From assembly GCF_900606115.1 (NCBI RefSeq), contig NZ_UWPJ01000018.1:124001-188000 (forward strand): 64,000 bases of DNA. Direction: 5' to 3'. The DNA comes from Pigmentiphaga humi (GTDB lineage: Bacteria > Pseudomonadota > Gammaproteobacteria > Burkholderiales > Burkholderiaceae_B). This document shows, piece after piece, positions 51,842 through 60,954 of this stretch (positions are counted from its first letter, which is position 1; each line of letters begins with the position of its first letter). The translations under genes were made by a program, and so were the position numbers. A model generated the notes under the pieces. That model was not told the origin of the DNA and ran no database searches. It worked only from the letters and a program-made list of their open reading frames with translations.

Positions 51842-52993
51842 GTGACGACCGCTCCCGAACTCCTGCGCTGGAACGACCCCGGGCCTCGAGAGGCCGCCTG
51901 GCTGTCGTCCAGCGGCCACCCGCCGCCCAAACGTATGCTGGTGGCCGACGACCGCATGCCGGCCGACCAGGCCTACCGCCATGCCTGCGAAGGCACGGCG
52001 CTGCTGTGGCAGGGAGACTTCCAGAACGCCCGCCAATTGCTCCAGGCCATGGCGCGGCGCGTGGACCGCAAGCCCGTCAAGCCCGGCGCGAACCTGACCG
52101 AGACCTTCCACCTGTACCGCCAGGCACAGCTGCAGCGGGCCCGCGTGCTGGGCATGCTGCTGGTGCCCCTGGCCGCCGACGGCAGCGTGCCGCTGCGCCG
52201 CGCGCCCGACGTGCGCCAGGCCTGCCTGGAAGCCTATGGTCCGCAGACCCGCGACGCGGTGGTATCGCTGCGCGAACTGCAGGGCGCGATCGGCGCGCAC
52301 GAGTGGCGCAAGAAAGGCGTGCCCATCGCCGCGCTGGATGCGCGCATCCATCCGCACTACGGCGTGTTCTCGCCGGTGCGCGGCGAATACGTGGAGTTGG
52401 TCGCGCAGGCGCCCCTGCCCTCGGCCGGCACCGCCTTCGACATCGGCACCGGCACCGGCGTGCTGGCCGCGGTGCTGGCGCGCCGCGGCATGCGCAAGGT
52501 CGTCGCCACCGACAACGATCCGCGCGCGCTGGCCTGCGCGCGCGACAACATCGCCCGGCTCGGGCTGACGGGCAAGGTCCGGGTGGAACAAACCGATCTC
52601 TTTCCGGCGGGGCGCGCGGCGCTGGCGGTGTGCAACCCGCCCTGGCTGCCCGGCTCGGCGCATGCCGGCCTGGACCGCGCCATTTTCGATCCGTCCAGCC
52701 GCATGCTGCGCGGCTTCCTGGCCGGCCTGGCCGAACACCTGGAACCCGGCGGCGAAGGCTGGCTGATCCTGTCCGACCTAGCCGAGCACCTGGGCCTGCG
52801 CACCCGCGAAGAGCTGCTGGACCTGATCGCGCAGGCCGGTCTGCGCGTGGCGGGCCGCCACGATGTCAAGCCGCGCCATCCGCGCGCGCAGGACGACGCC
52901 GATCCCCTGCATGCCGCGCGCGCGGCGGAAACCACTACGCTATGGCGCCTGGTGCCCGCGGCGCCCATCCCTTCCTATCCTGGACAAGCATGA
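51842..52993 (+). CDS. Class I SAM-dependent methyltransferase (HemK/PrmC-like)
   Basis: 383 residues. N-terminal region of about 190 residues of unknown function, then a Rossmann methyltransferase: AFDIGTGTGVLAAVLARRG (SAM loop), VVATDNDPRALACARDN and the catalytic NPPWLPG motif, which marks N-methylation of glutamine or adenine-type amide nitrogen. GTG 51842 is the best start; in-frame upstream codons overlap the gor promoter side. It overlaps the next gene by 4 nt. Confidence 0.85.
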   Translation: MTTAPELLRWNDPGPREAAWLSSSGHPPPKRMLVADDRMPADQAYRHACEGTALLWQGDFQNARQLLQAMARRVDRKPVKPGANLTETFHLYRQAQLQRARVLGMLLVPLAADGSVPLRRAPDVRQACLEAYGPQTRDAVVSLRELQGAIGAHEWRKKGVPIAALDARIHPHYGVFSPVRGEYVELVAQAPLPSAGTAFDIGTGTGVLAAVLARRGMRKVVATDNDPRALACARDNIARLGLTGKVRVEQTDLFPAGRAALAVCNPPWLPGSAHAGLDRAIFDPSSRMLRGFLAGLAEHLEPGGEGWLILSDLAEHLGLRTREELLDLIAQAGLRVAGRHDVKPRHPRAQDDADPLHAARAAETTTLWRLVPAAPIPSYPGQA

Positions 52994-53316
52994 TCAAGCA
53001 CATCGCCATGTGGCGTCTCAAGCTCGACGAGGGCATGAGCCGCGAAGCTGCCTTCGACATCATCCGCGACACCATCGCCGCGCAGCGCGGGCGCATCCCC
53101 GGCCTGCTGGAATCCGAGGCGGGGCTGAACTTCAGCACGTCCGGCAAGGCGCTCGACGTGGTGGTCTATACCGTTTTCACCGACCGCGCCGCGCTGCAGG
53201 GCTATCACCAGCATCCGGTCCACATGGAGACCCGCGCCAGGATGGACCGCTTCCTGAGCGCGGGCTGCATGGTGGATTACGAAGTCGATTCCGCCGGCGC
53301 TTCCGCGACGGCATAA
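52990..53316 (+). CDS. Dabb (stress-responsive alpha/beta-barrel) domain protein
   Basis: 108 residues with the Dabb pattern MIKHIAMWRLKLDEGMSREAAFDIIRDTI, LNFSTSGKALDVVVYTVFTDRAALQGYHQHPVH. Dabb domains form dimeric barrels; some are enzymes of polyketide or olivetolic-type aromatic cyclisation and some are stress proteins. ATG overlaps the methyltransferase stop. Its 3' end overlaps the convergent iclR gene by 40 nt. Confidence 0.85.
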   Translation: MIKHIAMWRLKLDEGMSREAAFDIIRDTIAAQRGRIPGLLESEAGLNFSTSGKALDVVVYTVFTDRAALQGYHQHPVHMETRARMDRFLSAGCMVDYEVDSAGASATA

Positions 53317-54125
53317 CCCAGGCGGGCCGAGAGCGTGCCGGCCGCCTTGCGCACCGCCACGGCGATGGGACCGGCCGGATCCGCGTCGAAACGGGCGCTG
53401 TTGCCCAGCGCCGAGATCGCCAGGACCAGCCGGCCGTCGTAGTCGAACACCGGCGCGCTGACCGAATTGACGCCGGGCAGCAGATCGCCGGTGACCCGCC
53501 CCACTTGCGAGCGGCGCACCGCGTCCAGCAGTTCGCGCACCTCGCCGGCGCTGGCCGGATGGAGCCCCTCCGCGGCACGCCCTTTCAACTCTTCGGCAAT
53601 CAGGCCGCCCGTCAGCCGTTCGTCCATGAAGGCCGCGAACACCCGGCCCGTGGCCGAAGACAGCAGCGGCATGACCGAACCCGGCCGCACGTTGACCATT
53701 ACCGGACGCGGCGAATCGCGCCACTGGACCACCGTGGGCCCGCGATTGCCCCAGACCGCGGCCAGCACCGTTTCTTCCAGCGCCAGGCTCAGTTCGTCCA
53801 GCAAAGGCGTGACCAGCCGCACCGCATCGAGCGCGGCCAGGCTGGCCAGGCCGATGCGCAAGGCGCCGCGTCCCAGGCTGTAGCGCCCCTGGGCGTCCTG
53901 CTCCACGTAGCCGCGCCGGACGAAGCTGGCCAGGTAGCGATGCACCTTGGCCGGATGCATCTGCGCCGCCGCGGCGATGTCCTTGAGCATCATCGGACGG
54001 GTCGTATCGGCAAACACGTCGAGCACCGACAAACCGGTTTCCAGCGCCTGCACGCCGCCCTGGCGCGCCGCCGCCTCTTCCTCGACTACCGGCTCCTGCG
54101 CCTCCGTCGCGCGCCTGCCCGCCAT
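53277..54125 (-). CDS. IclR family regulator of the homogentisate operon
   Basis: 282 residues: winged helix (GLSVLDVFADTTRPMMLKDIAAAAQMHPAKVHRYLASFVRRG) and effector domain (VNVRPGSVMPLLSSATGRVFAAFM). ATG 54125 with GAGGGG upstream is the chosen start. It is divergent from hmgA, and TTACG-N5-CGTAA sites lie between them, so it probably controls hmgA-fahA, with homogentisate or a related acid as likely effector (inference). Confidence 0.9.
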   Translation of the reverse strand: MAGRRATEAQEPVVEEEAAARQGGVQALETGLSVLDVFADTTRPMMLKDIAAAAQMHPAKVHRYLASFVRRGYVEQDAQGRYSLGRGALRIGLASLAALDAVRLVTPLLDELSLALEETVLAAVWGNRGPTVVQWRDSPRPVMVNVRPGSVMPLLSSATGRVFAAFMDERLTGGLIAEELKGRAAEGLHPASAGEVRELLDAVRRSQVGRVTGDLLPGVNSVSAPVFDYDGRLVLAISALGNSARFDADPAGPIAVAVRKAAGTLSARLGYAVAEAPAESTS

Positions 54126-54140
54126 GGCCACCCCTCTTGA

Positions 54141-54236
54141 TTACGCTTGACGTAATGCTAGCACCCGATACGTAATTTCTTGACTAGCTCTCGATAAAAA
54201 ATTACGCTTAACGTAAATACATTACTTTCAACGTAA
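54141..54236. promoter_or_regulatory. IclR operator sites between iclR and hmgA
   Basis: TTACG-CTTGA-CGTAA at 54141-54155, TTACG-CTTAA-CGTAA at 54202-54216 and TTACT-TTCAA-CGTAA at 54222-54236, with an extra half-site ACGTAA at 54170. The two hmgA-side sites are 20 bp apart, two helical turns. The first lies 15 bp before the iclR start, suggesting autoregulation. Confidence 0.8.
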
Positions 54237-54346
54237 ATACGGATGCCGCAGCCTGGGCATCTGCCTACGACGAGACAGCCCATCCACGCGCCCAGCCCGA
54301 TCCATGCGGCCCACCCCGCCCGGACCGCTCTTTGCCACGGACCATC

Positions 54347-55678
54347 ATGAACACTCCCGCCCTTTCCCACGAAGTCCCGTCCGCCGACTACATGTCCGGC
54401 TTCGGCAACGAATTCGCCACCGAAGCCCTGCCCGGCGCGCTGCCCGCGGGCCGCAATTCGCCGCAGCGCGCGCCCTACGGCCTGTACGCGGAACAGATTT
54501 CCGGCACCGCCTTTACCGCCCCGCGCAGCCACAACCGGCGCTCGTGGCTCTACCGCATCCGGCCCGCGGCGGTACACATGCCCTTCGAACCAATGGAACG
54601 GCAGCCGGAACTGGTCAGCGATTTCGCCCAGGTGCCGCCGACCCCGCCCAACCAGTTGCGCTGGGATCCGCAACCCATGCCGCAGGCGCCCACGGATTTC
54701 GTCGAAGGCTGGACCACCATGGCCGGCAACGGCTCGGCCGATGCCATGCAGGGCTGCGCCATCCACCTGTACGCCGCCAACCGTTCCATGGACGGCCGCT
54801 ATTTCTACAACGCCGACGGCGAACTGCTGATCGTGCCCCAGCAAGGACGGCTGCACATCGCCACGGAAATGGGCGCCATCGATCTCGTTCCCCAGGAGAT
54901 CGCGGTCATCCCGCGCGGCTGCCGCTTCCAGGTGAGCCTGCCCGACGGCGAGGCGCGCGGCTACATCTGCGAGAACTTCGGCGCGCTGCTGCGCCTGCCC
55001 GATCTGGGCGTGATCGGCTCCAACGGCCTGGCCAATCCGCGCGACTTCCTGACTCCTCGCGCGCGCTACGAGGACCTCGAGGGCGACTTCGAACTGGTGG
55101 CCAAGTTCGGCGGCCGGCTGTGGCGCGCCGACATCGGCCACTCGCCGCTGGACGTGGTCGCCTGGCACGGCAGCTACGCGCCCTGCAAGTACGACCTGCG
55201 GCGCTTCAACGCCGTAGGCTCGATCAGCTACGACCACCCCGACCCGTCAATTTTCCTGGTGCTGCATTCGCCCAGCGACACCCCGGGAGTGGACGGCATC
55301 GATTTCGTGATCTTCCCGCCGCGCTGGCTCGCCGCCGAGGACACCTTCCGGCCGCCCTGGTACCACCGCAACGTCGCCAGCGAATTCATGGGCCTGGTGC
55401 ACGGCGCCTACGACGCCAAGGCGGAAGGCTTCGTGCCGGGCGGCGCCAGCCTGCACAATTGCATGGCCGGCCACGGCCCCGACGGCGACACCTTCGAGAA
55501 GGCTTCCATCGTGGATACCCGCACGCCGCACAAGGTGGACGACACCATGGCCTTCATGTTCGAAACCCGCACCGTCATCAAACCCACGCGCTATGCGCTG
55601 GAAACCGCCCAATTGCAGGCAAGCTATTTCCAGTGCTGGCAGAACCTGACCAAGCATTTTTCCCCGGAGACACGATGA
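54347..55678 (+). CDS. hmgA: Homogentisate 1,2-dioxygenase
   Basis: 443 residues with the family signatures [44 protein letters not shown], and the iron site: [15 protein letters not shown] (His and Glu) and [17 protein letters not shown] (His). It opens the homogentisate ring to maleylacetoacetate, in tyrosine and phenylacetate breakdown. Its stop overlaps fahA by 4 nt. No maleylacetoacetate isomerase gene is in the operon, so that step is encoded elsewhere or is nonenzymatic. Confidence 0.97.
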   Translation: MNTPALSHEVPSADYMSGFGNEFATEALPGALPAGRNSPQRAPYGLYAEQISGTAFTAPRSHNRRSWLYRIRPAAVHMPFEPMERQPELVSDFAQVPPTPPNQLRWDPQPMPQAPTDFVEGWTTMAGNGSADAMQGCAIHLYAANRSMDGRYFYNADGELLIVPQQGRLHIATEMGAIDLVPQEIAVIPRGCRFQVSLPDGEARGYICENFGALLRLPDLGVIGSNGLANPRDFLTPRARYEDLEGDFELVAKFGGRLWRADIGHSPLDVVAWHGSYAPCKYDLRRFNAVGSISYDHPDPSIFLVLHSPSDTPGVDGIDFVIFPPRWLAAEDTFRPPWYHRNVASEFMGLVHGAYDAKAEGFVPGGASLHNCMAGHGPDGDTFEKASIVDTRTPHKVDDTMAFMFETRTVIKPTRYALETAQLQASYFQCWQNLTKHFSPETR

Positions 55679-56961
55679 GCAACGCCCCCGCCACGCCCGC
55701 CCTCAAAAGCTGGGTGGCCTCCGCCAATGCGGCCGACTGCCACTTCCCCATCCAGAACCTGCCCTACGGCGTGTTCAAGCCCACGCCGGACGCCGATGCG
55801 CGCGTCGGCGCGGCCATCGGCGACCAGATCCTCGACCTTTCGGTGCTGGAACAGGCCGGACTGCTGCGCACCCCCGCGCCACTGTTCGCCGCCGCTAGCC
55901 TGAACGCCTTCATGGCCAGCGGCCGCGATACCTGGCGCAGCGTGCGCGCGCAATTGGGCACGCTGCTGCAGGCCGACACCGCCACGCTGCGCGACGATGC
56001 GGCGCTGCGCGCCCGCGCGCTGGTTCCCCAGGCATCCGCCACCATGCTGCTGCCGGTCCAGATCCCGGGCTATACCGATTTCTACTCCTCCAAGGAGCAC
56101 GCCACCAACGTCGGCTCGCTGTTCCGCGATCCCAAGAACGCGTTGCTGCCCAACTGGACGGAAATCCCCATCGGCTACAACGGCCGCGCCTCTTCGATCG
56201 TCGTCGGCGGCACGCCGGTGCGCCGTCCCAATGGCCAGGTCAAGCTGCCCAACCAGGAGCGGCCGGTGTTCTCGCCCTGCCTGAAGCTGGATTTCGAACT
56301 GGAAACCGGATTTTTCGTCGGCGTCCCCAACGGCATGGCCGAACCGGTCGCCTGCGGAGAAGCCGAATCGCACATCTTCGGCATGGTGCTGCTCAACGAC
56401 TGGAGCGCGCGCGACATCCAGGCCTGGGAATACGTGCCGCTCGGCCCCTTCAACGCCAAGGGCTTCGCCACCACGATCTCGCCCTGGGTCGTCACCATGG
56501 ACGCGCTCGAGCCGTTCCGCACCGCGCAGCCCGCGCAAGACCCGCTGCCGCTGCCCTACCTGCGCCACGACGGCGCGCATGCTTTCGACATCCACCTGGA
56601 AGTCGCGCTGCGGCCGCAAGGCGCCCCGCAGGCAGCCACCATCGCCCGGACCAACTTCAAGCACATGTACTGGACGATGGCGCAGCAACTGGCGCACCAT
56701 ACCGTGTCGGGCTGCAACACCCGGGTGGGGGACCTGATGGGCTCGGGCACGATCAGCGGACCGGATCACGGTTCCTACGGCTCGCTGCTCGAATTGACCA
56801 GCAATGGCAAGACTCCGGTGGACATCGGCGGCGCGACCCGCGCCTTCATCGAAGACGGCGACGAGGTCGTCATGACCGGCTGGTGCCAGGGCGACGGCTA
56901 TCGCGTCGGCTTCGGCCACTGCGCGGGCACCGTCCTGCCGGCCCTGCCGATCGCCGGCTGA
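55675..56961 (+). CDS. fahA: Fumarylacetoacetase
   Basis: 428 residues with the FAH signatures [73 protein letters not shown] and [21 protein letters not shown]. It hydrolyses fumarylacetoacetate to fumarate and acetoacetate. The start codon overlaps the hmgA stop (ATGA), indicating coupled translation. The Bug gene follows 68 nt later. Confidence 0.97.
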   Translation: MSNAPATPALKSWVASANAADCHFPIQNLPYGVFKPTPDADARVGAAIGDQILDLSVLEQAGLLRTPAPLFAAASLNAFMASGRDTWRSVRAQLGTLLQADTATLRDDAALRARALVPQASATMLLPVQIPGYTDFYSSKEHATNVGSLFRDPKNALLPNWTEIPIGYNGRASSIVVGGTPVRRPNGQVKLPNQERPVFSPCLKLDFELETGFFVGVPNGMAEPVACGEAESHIFGMVLLNDWSARDIQAWEYVPLGPFNAKGFATTISPWVVTMDALEPFRTAQPAQDPLPLPYLRHDGAHAFDIHLEVALRPQGAPQAATIARTNFKHMYWTMAQQLAHHTVSGCNTRVGDLMGSGTISGPDHGSYGSLLELTSNGKTPVDIGGATRAFIEDGDEVVMTGWCQGDGYRVGFGHCAGTVLPALPIAG

Positions 56962-57029
56962 CGCCAGCGCCGACCTGCCGCGCCGCCCTGCCCGCGGCGC
57001 GGCCTGCAACGACAACTCGAGGAGACACC

Positions 57030-58004
57030 ATGAAGCACACCTGGACCCGCGCATTCGCCGCTTCGGCACTGTTGGTCTGCACCGCATCCGCCTACGCCGC
57101 GGACGCCTACCCCGCCAAGCCGATCCGCTGGATCGTGCCCTATGCCGTCGGCGGCGGCTCCGACTTTCTGGCGCGCACCATCGGCGCCCAGTTGTCGGAG
57201 AACATCAAGCAGCCGGTGGTCGTGGACAACAAGCCGGGCGGCAACACCGCCATCGGTGCGGCCGAGACGGCCCGCGCCGCCCCGGACGGCTACACCGTGC
57301 TGTCGGCCGACAACGGCACCCTCGTGTTCAATCCGGCCCTGTACAAGAGCCTGAGCTACAGCCCCACCAAAGACCTCGCGCCGGTCACGCTGATGGGCCG
57401 CTTCCCGATGATCCTGATCGTCGGCCCCAATACCGACTTCAAAGACGCCAAGGACTTCGTCGCCAAGATCAAGAGCCAGCCCGGCAAGTTCAGCTACGCC
57501 TCGGCAGGCGCCGGCAGCCCCCACCACCTGGCGATGGAGCTGCTCAAGGAACGCACCGGCATGCGCATGCTGCACATCGCCTATCGCGGCGCGGCGCCGG
57601 CGCTGGTAGACGTGGCGGGCGGCCAGTTGTCCGCGATGATGACCGACCTCGCGGCCGGCAACGCCTTCATCAAGGGCGGCAAGGTCCGGCCGCTCGCGGT
57701 GGCCAACCCCACGCGCCTGGCCCAGTTGCCCGACGTACCCACCTTCGCCGAGCTGGGCATCCAGGACGTCGTCGCCTCGGCCCAGGTGGGCATGGTCGCG
57801 CCCGCCGGTACACCGCCCGAAGTCATAGGCGCCCTGCAGAAACAGGTCGTCGCCGCGATCAACACCCCCGCCATCAACAAGAAACTGATCGAGTTCGGCA
57901 TCGAGCCGGTCGGCAGCACCCCGCAGGAATACGCCGCCCTGATCAAGTCCGAAAGCGCGCTCTGGCAAAAGCTGATCCGGGATCTGCAAATCACCCTGGA
58001 CTAG
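57030..58004 (+). CDS. Bug (TctC-type) periplasmic solute-binding protein
   Basis: 324 residues: signal peptide ending AYAADAYPAKP, IRWIVPYAVGGGSDFLARTI, VVVDNKPGGNTAIGAAETA and LHIAYRGAAPALVDVAGG. ATG 57030 follows GAGGAG. It lies after fahA in what looks like one operon, so it may bind homogentisate or an aromatic acid that leads to it (inference). No TctAB genes are near. Confidence 0.92.
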   Translation: MKHTWTRAFAASALLVCTASAYAADAYPAKPIRWIVPYAVGGGSDFLARTIGAQLSENIKQPVVVDNKPGGNTAIGAAETARAAPDGYTVLSADNGTLVFNPALYKSLSYSPTKDLAPVTLMGRFPMILIVGPNTDFKDAKDFVAKIKSQPGKFSYASAGAGSPHHLAMELLKERTGMRMLHIAYRGAAPALVDVAGGQLSAMMTDLAAGNAFIKGGKVRPLAVANPTRLAQLPDVPTFAELGIQDVVASAQVGMVAPAGTPPEVIGALQKQVVAAINTPAINKKLIEFGIEPVGSTPQEYAALIKSESALWQKLIRDLQITLD

Positions 58005-58096
58005 CACCTCCCCTTCTCGTCGTGTTGCGGCAGATGGAGAGCGGGCACGCCTCTTGCGAAGACAGTGGCGTGTTCCAACAAACAAGAGGTGTAGCC

Positions 58097-58573
58097 ATGA
58101 AACGTTTGAACTCCTGCCGCAATACCCTGCTTGCCGCCATGCTCGCCGTGGCCGCGCCACTGGCATTCGCCCAGACCGGTACCACTGGCTCGACCATGGA
58201 CAATTCGCGCAATATGAATTCGCAGCGAAGTAACGACGCAGAGTCGCGTACGGATATGGGCCCTTCCAGCGGCTCCGCCGCCAAGCCCGTGCCGTCCACG
58301 CGCGGCAACGGCGCAACCGGGAACCAGGGCCTGCCCAACGACAACGGTCAGATCCCCCGGTCGCGCGATAGGCATCTGGAATCCCGTACAGACATGGGTC
58401 CCTCCAGCGGTGCCTCCGGCAAGCCGGTCCCTTCTCCGGACAGCTCGGGTGCGACGGGTACCATGCAGAACAAACCTGGCCAACTCCCGCCCTCGGGCGA
58501 AAGGCACAAGGAATCCCGTACCGACATGGGTCCCTCCAGCGGTGCCTCCGGCAAGCCTGTGCCGCAGCGATAA
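58097..58573 (+). CDS. Secreted protein with three internal repeats
   Basis: 158 residues with signal peptide (MKRLNSCRNTLLAAMLAVAAPLAFAQ). The mature chain is low-complexity (Ser, Gly, Pro, Asn) and has three copies of ESRTDMGPSSG-x3-KPVP, spaced 46 and 44 residues; the last ends the protein. The DNA of copies 2 and 3 is nearly identical, showing recent duplication. It has no Cys except in the signal. I do not recognise the family. AGAGGT precedes the ATG. Base composition is lower in GC than neighbours, so acquisition by transfer is possible. Confidence 0.75.
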   Translation: MKRLNSCRNTLLAAMLAVAAPLAFAQTGTTGSTMDNSRNMNSQRSNDAESRTDMGPSSGSAAKPVPSTRGNGATGNQGLPNDNGQIPRSRDRHLESRTDMGPSSGASGKPVPSPDSSGATGTMQNKPGQLPPSGERHKESRTDMGPSSGASGKPVPQR

Positions 58574-58629
58574 GCGCTTCAACGAGAGCCGAAACGTAGA
58601 TTTTTCTGAGCAGTCCATCTCTTGCTGAT

Positions 58630-58654
58630 CCGTGGAAGCTCTCCGCTTCCACGG
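58630..58654 (+). terminator. Hairpin after the repeat-protein gene
   Basis: CCGTGGAAGC-TCTCC-GCTTCCACGG is a perfect 10-bp stem. It is followed by further stem DNA rather than a T-run. Confidence 0.55.
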
Positions 58655-58681
58655 CGTCAGGCTCTTCCGGCCTCCCCTCAT

Positions 58682-58713
58682 GGCGCGCAGCGTCTACGCT
58701 GTGCGCCGTTTTC
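58682..58713 (+). terminator. Rho-independent terminator
   Basis: GGCGCGCAGCG-TCTA-CGCTGTGCGCC (one G-T pair) is followed by GTTTTC. The T-run makes this the better terminator of the two after the repeat-protein gene. Confidence 0.65.
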
Positions 58714-58725
58714 ATTGGGGCCTCT

Positions 58726-59194
58726 TCAAGCCAACGTTTCCGGATAAGGCTCGCGCACCCGCTCTTGCATGCCGGCCATTACGCCGAGCAGGCTCTTGCC
58801 CTGGATACCGTTGAAGCCGCGCACGCCGGCGCGCGCCAGATGAACGGCACGCGCACCAGGCCCCGGTAGTGGATGGGGCCTTTCAACATCAGTTGATGGT
58901 CACCCAGGTAGTCGCCATGGTCGCTGGTAAAGATGACCACGGTGTTGTCCGCCAGACTCAACCGTTCCGGCGCCGCCATCACGCGGCCGATCTGGCAGTC
59001 GATGTTGGAGATGGAACCGTAGTTCAGCGCCAGGGCTTCTCTGGCCTCGCGTTCGGTGCAGGCAAAAATGGCCGCCGTATGCTTGACCGCCTTGCCTTCG
59101 TCGCGTTGGCGGCGCAGCCAGCGCACGTGCGGTAGCCCGTCTCGCGCAGCACGTCCACGAAAGTGCCCGACCGCAGATCCAGCGGAATGCCGTT
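58726..59194 (-). pseudogene. Sulfatase pseudogene, internally deleted and frameshifted
   Basis: Minus-strand pieces of a sulfatase can be read in order: IPLDLRSGTFVDVLRETGYRT (59126-59190), then in another frame ALNYGSISNIDCQIGRVM and VIFTSDHGDYLGDHQLMLKG (58779-59126), then in a third frame GVRGFNGIQGKSLLGVMAGM to a stop near 58726. The N-terminal Cys/Ser maturation site and about 200 residues between the first two pieces are gone, so no active enzyme remains. The upstream end coincides with a copy of the dispersed repeat (59197-59260). Confidence 0.8.
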
Positions 59195-59196
59195 TT

Positions 59197-59260
59197 GGCG
59201 CGGCCCCCCGGGGGGCGGTACTGGCGGACCAGCGGAGCCGGATCCGCTGTGCCCTGGGTC
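59197..59260. repeat. Third copy of the dispersed GC-rich repeat
   Basis: Starts CGGCCCCCCGGGGGGCGGTA, then CTGGCGGACCAGCGGAGCCG and GATCCGCTGTGCCCTGGGTC. It matches the right half of the element at 17566-17612 read on the other strand, with the core GGACC-GCGGAGCCGGATCC. It marks the break in the sulfatase pseudogene. Confidence 0.75.
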
Positions 59261-59313
59261 GAACCGGCGCGAACTGAGATAATCGTTCATCTTATACGGC
59301 ATCAGGAGACGCC

Positions 59314-60276
59314 ATGTTCCGTAAAGTCTGCGCGGTCGCCATGCTGGCGTTCGCCGCTACGGGCGCTTGTGCCCAAGGCTACCCGTCCAAGCCCATCCGC
59401 CTGCTGATCCCGTTCCCGCCGGGCGGAGGCACCGATATCCTGTCGCGCCTGATCGCCAATCGACTCGGCGAAGCCGAGAAATGGACGGTGGTGTCCGAGA
59501 ACCGGGCCGGCGCCGGCGGCACCATAGGCATTGCCGCGGCAGTGCGGGCCGCGCCCACCGGCTATGAAATGGTCATGGGCCAGAAAGACAACCTGGTCGT
59601 CGCGCCTTACCTGTACAAGAGCGTGACCTACGATCCCACGCGCGACCTCGTGGCCGTCGCGCACGTGGGCTACACGCCCATCCTGATCGTCACCCAGGCG
59701 AACTCGCGCTTCAAGTCCCTGGCCGACGTGGTGGCCGCCGCCAAGGCCGCGCCCGGCACCATCACCTATGGCTCGCCGGGCAGCGGCACGACCATCCACC
59801 TCGCGGGCGAGATATTCAAAGACGCGGCGGGCATCGACATCCGCCACATTCCCTACAAAGGTTCGAACGCGGCGATGATGGACGTGCTCGCGGGCAACGT
59901 CGACCTGATGGTGTCTTCCGTTCCTTCCGCGATGGCGCAGATCCAGTCCGGCAAGCTGCGCCCCCTGGCCGTTACCAGCGCCAGGCGCAGCACCTCGCTG
60001 CCCGACGTGCCCACGGTCGCGGAACTCGGCTACAAAGGCTTCGACGTCAGCACCTGGTATGGCCTGTTCATGCCGGCCGGCACCCCCAAGGAAATCGTCG
60101 CGACCATGAACCAGGCGGTGAACAAGCTCCTGGCCATGCCCGAAACCCGCGACGCCATCCATGCCCAGGGAGCCGAGGCGCAAGCCATGTCGTCCGACGA
60201 ATTCGCCGCCCTGCTCAAGGCCGACTACCAGAAGTGGAAAGGCATCGTTCAGGCGGCGGGGGTGACCGTCGAATAA
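59314..60276 (+). CDS. Bug (TctC-type) periplasmic solute-binding protein
   Basis: 320 residues: signal peptide ending TGACAQGYPSKP, IRLLIPFPPGGGTDILSRLI, VVSENRAGAGGTIGIAAAV and RHIPYKGSNAAMMDVLAGN. SD AGGAG precedes the ATG. Its downstream neighbour is an RcnB-like gene, 166 nt away, and upstream are the repeat and sulfatase remains. It might once have served the sulfatase, for uptake of a sulfated ligand, but nothing in the sequence shows this. Confidence 0.93.
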   Translation: MFRKVCAVAMLAFAATGACAQGYPSKPIRLLIPFPPGGGTDILSRLIANRLGEAEKWTVVSENRAGAGGTIGIAAAVRAAPTGYEMVMGQKDNLVVAPYLYKSVTYDPTRDLVAVAHVGYTPILIVTQANSRFKSLADVVAAAKAAPGTITYGSPGSGTTIHLAGEIFKDAAGIDIRHIPYKGSNAAMMDVLAGNVDLMVSSVPSAMAQIQSGKLRPLAVTSARRSTSLPDVPTVAELGYKGFDVSTWYGLFMPAGTPKEIVATMNQAVNKLLAMPETRDAIHAQGAEAQAMSSDEFAALLKADYQKWKGIVQAAGVTVE

Positions 60277-60442
60277 ACACGGCCCATCTGCGCGAAGTCG
60301 ACTGAAACATTTGGATGGCCGGCGCGCCGAACCCGCTGCGCCCCGCCGGGTCTATCTTCTCGAGCGGCCGTGCCCATTGCCGGGCCAGCCGCTGGAATCC
60401 TTTTCCGGCCGGCCCTGTCGAGGCCGGTTCCTCCAGGAGAGC

Positions 60443-60892
60443 ATGATGAAGACCAGGCGTTTGCTGACCAGTATCGTATTGGGCGCCTTCGTTGCGGTAT
60501 CGGGCACTGCCATGGCGCAAGGCGGCCCGGGACGCGGCAACGGTCCCGACCGTGGCGCCAGCCATGGCGGCCCGGGCGGCGGCCCCCATGGCGGGCCGGG
60601 GGCCGGCGGCGGCGCGCCCGGCCACAACGGCCCCGGCATGCGCCCTGGCAACCGCCCGCATGCCGGCCCTCCGGGACAGGCCAATTACCGCCCGGATCCG
60701 CGTTACGAGCGCTGGGCCAAGGGGCAGCGCGTTCCCCTGCCCTACCGCGGTCCGCAATACGTGGTCGACAACTGGCGCGGCCATCACCTGGCGCCGCCGC
60801 CTCGTGGCTACCACTGGATCAACGTCGGCGCCGATTATTTCCTGGTGGGCGTGGCCACCGGCATCGTCCTGCAGGCCATCTTCGGGCAATAG
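60443..60892 (+). CDS. RcnB-family periplasmic protein
   Basis: 149 residues with signal peptide (MMKTRRLLTSIVLGAFVAVSGTAMAQ). A Gly/Pro/His-rich linker follows, then the RcnB-like region GQRVPLPYRGPQYVVDNWRGHHLAPPPRGYHWINVGADYFLVGVATGIVLQAIF. RcnB in E. coli takes part in nickel/cobalt homeostasis; many family members are not tested. The His-rich linker could bind metal. SD AGGAGA precedes the ATG. Confidence 0.85.
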   Translation: MMKTRRLLTSIVLGAFVAVSGTAMAQGGPGRGNGPDRGASHGGPGGGPHGGPGAGGGAPGHNGPGMRPGNRPHAGPPGQANYRPDPRYERWAKGQRVPLPYRGPQYVVDNWRGHHLAPPPRGYHWINVGADYFLVGVATGIVLQAIFGQ

Positions 60893-60954
60893 CATCGCAT
60901 GGCCCTGCAAGCGCCGCGTACGATCCGCGCGGCGCTTGCCCGCAACAGGCCTGT

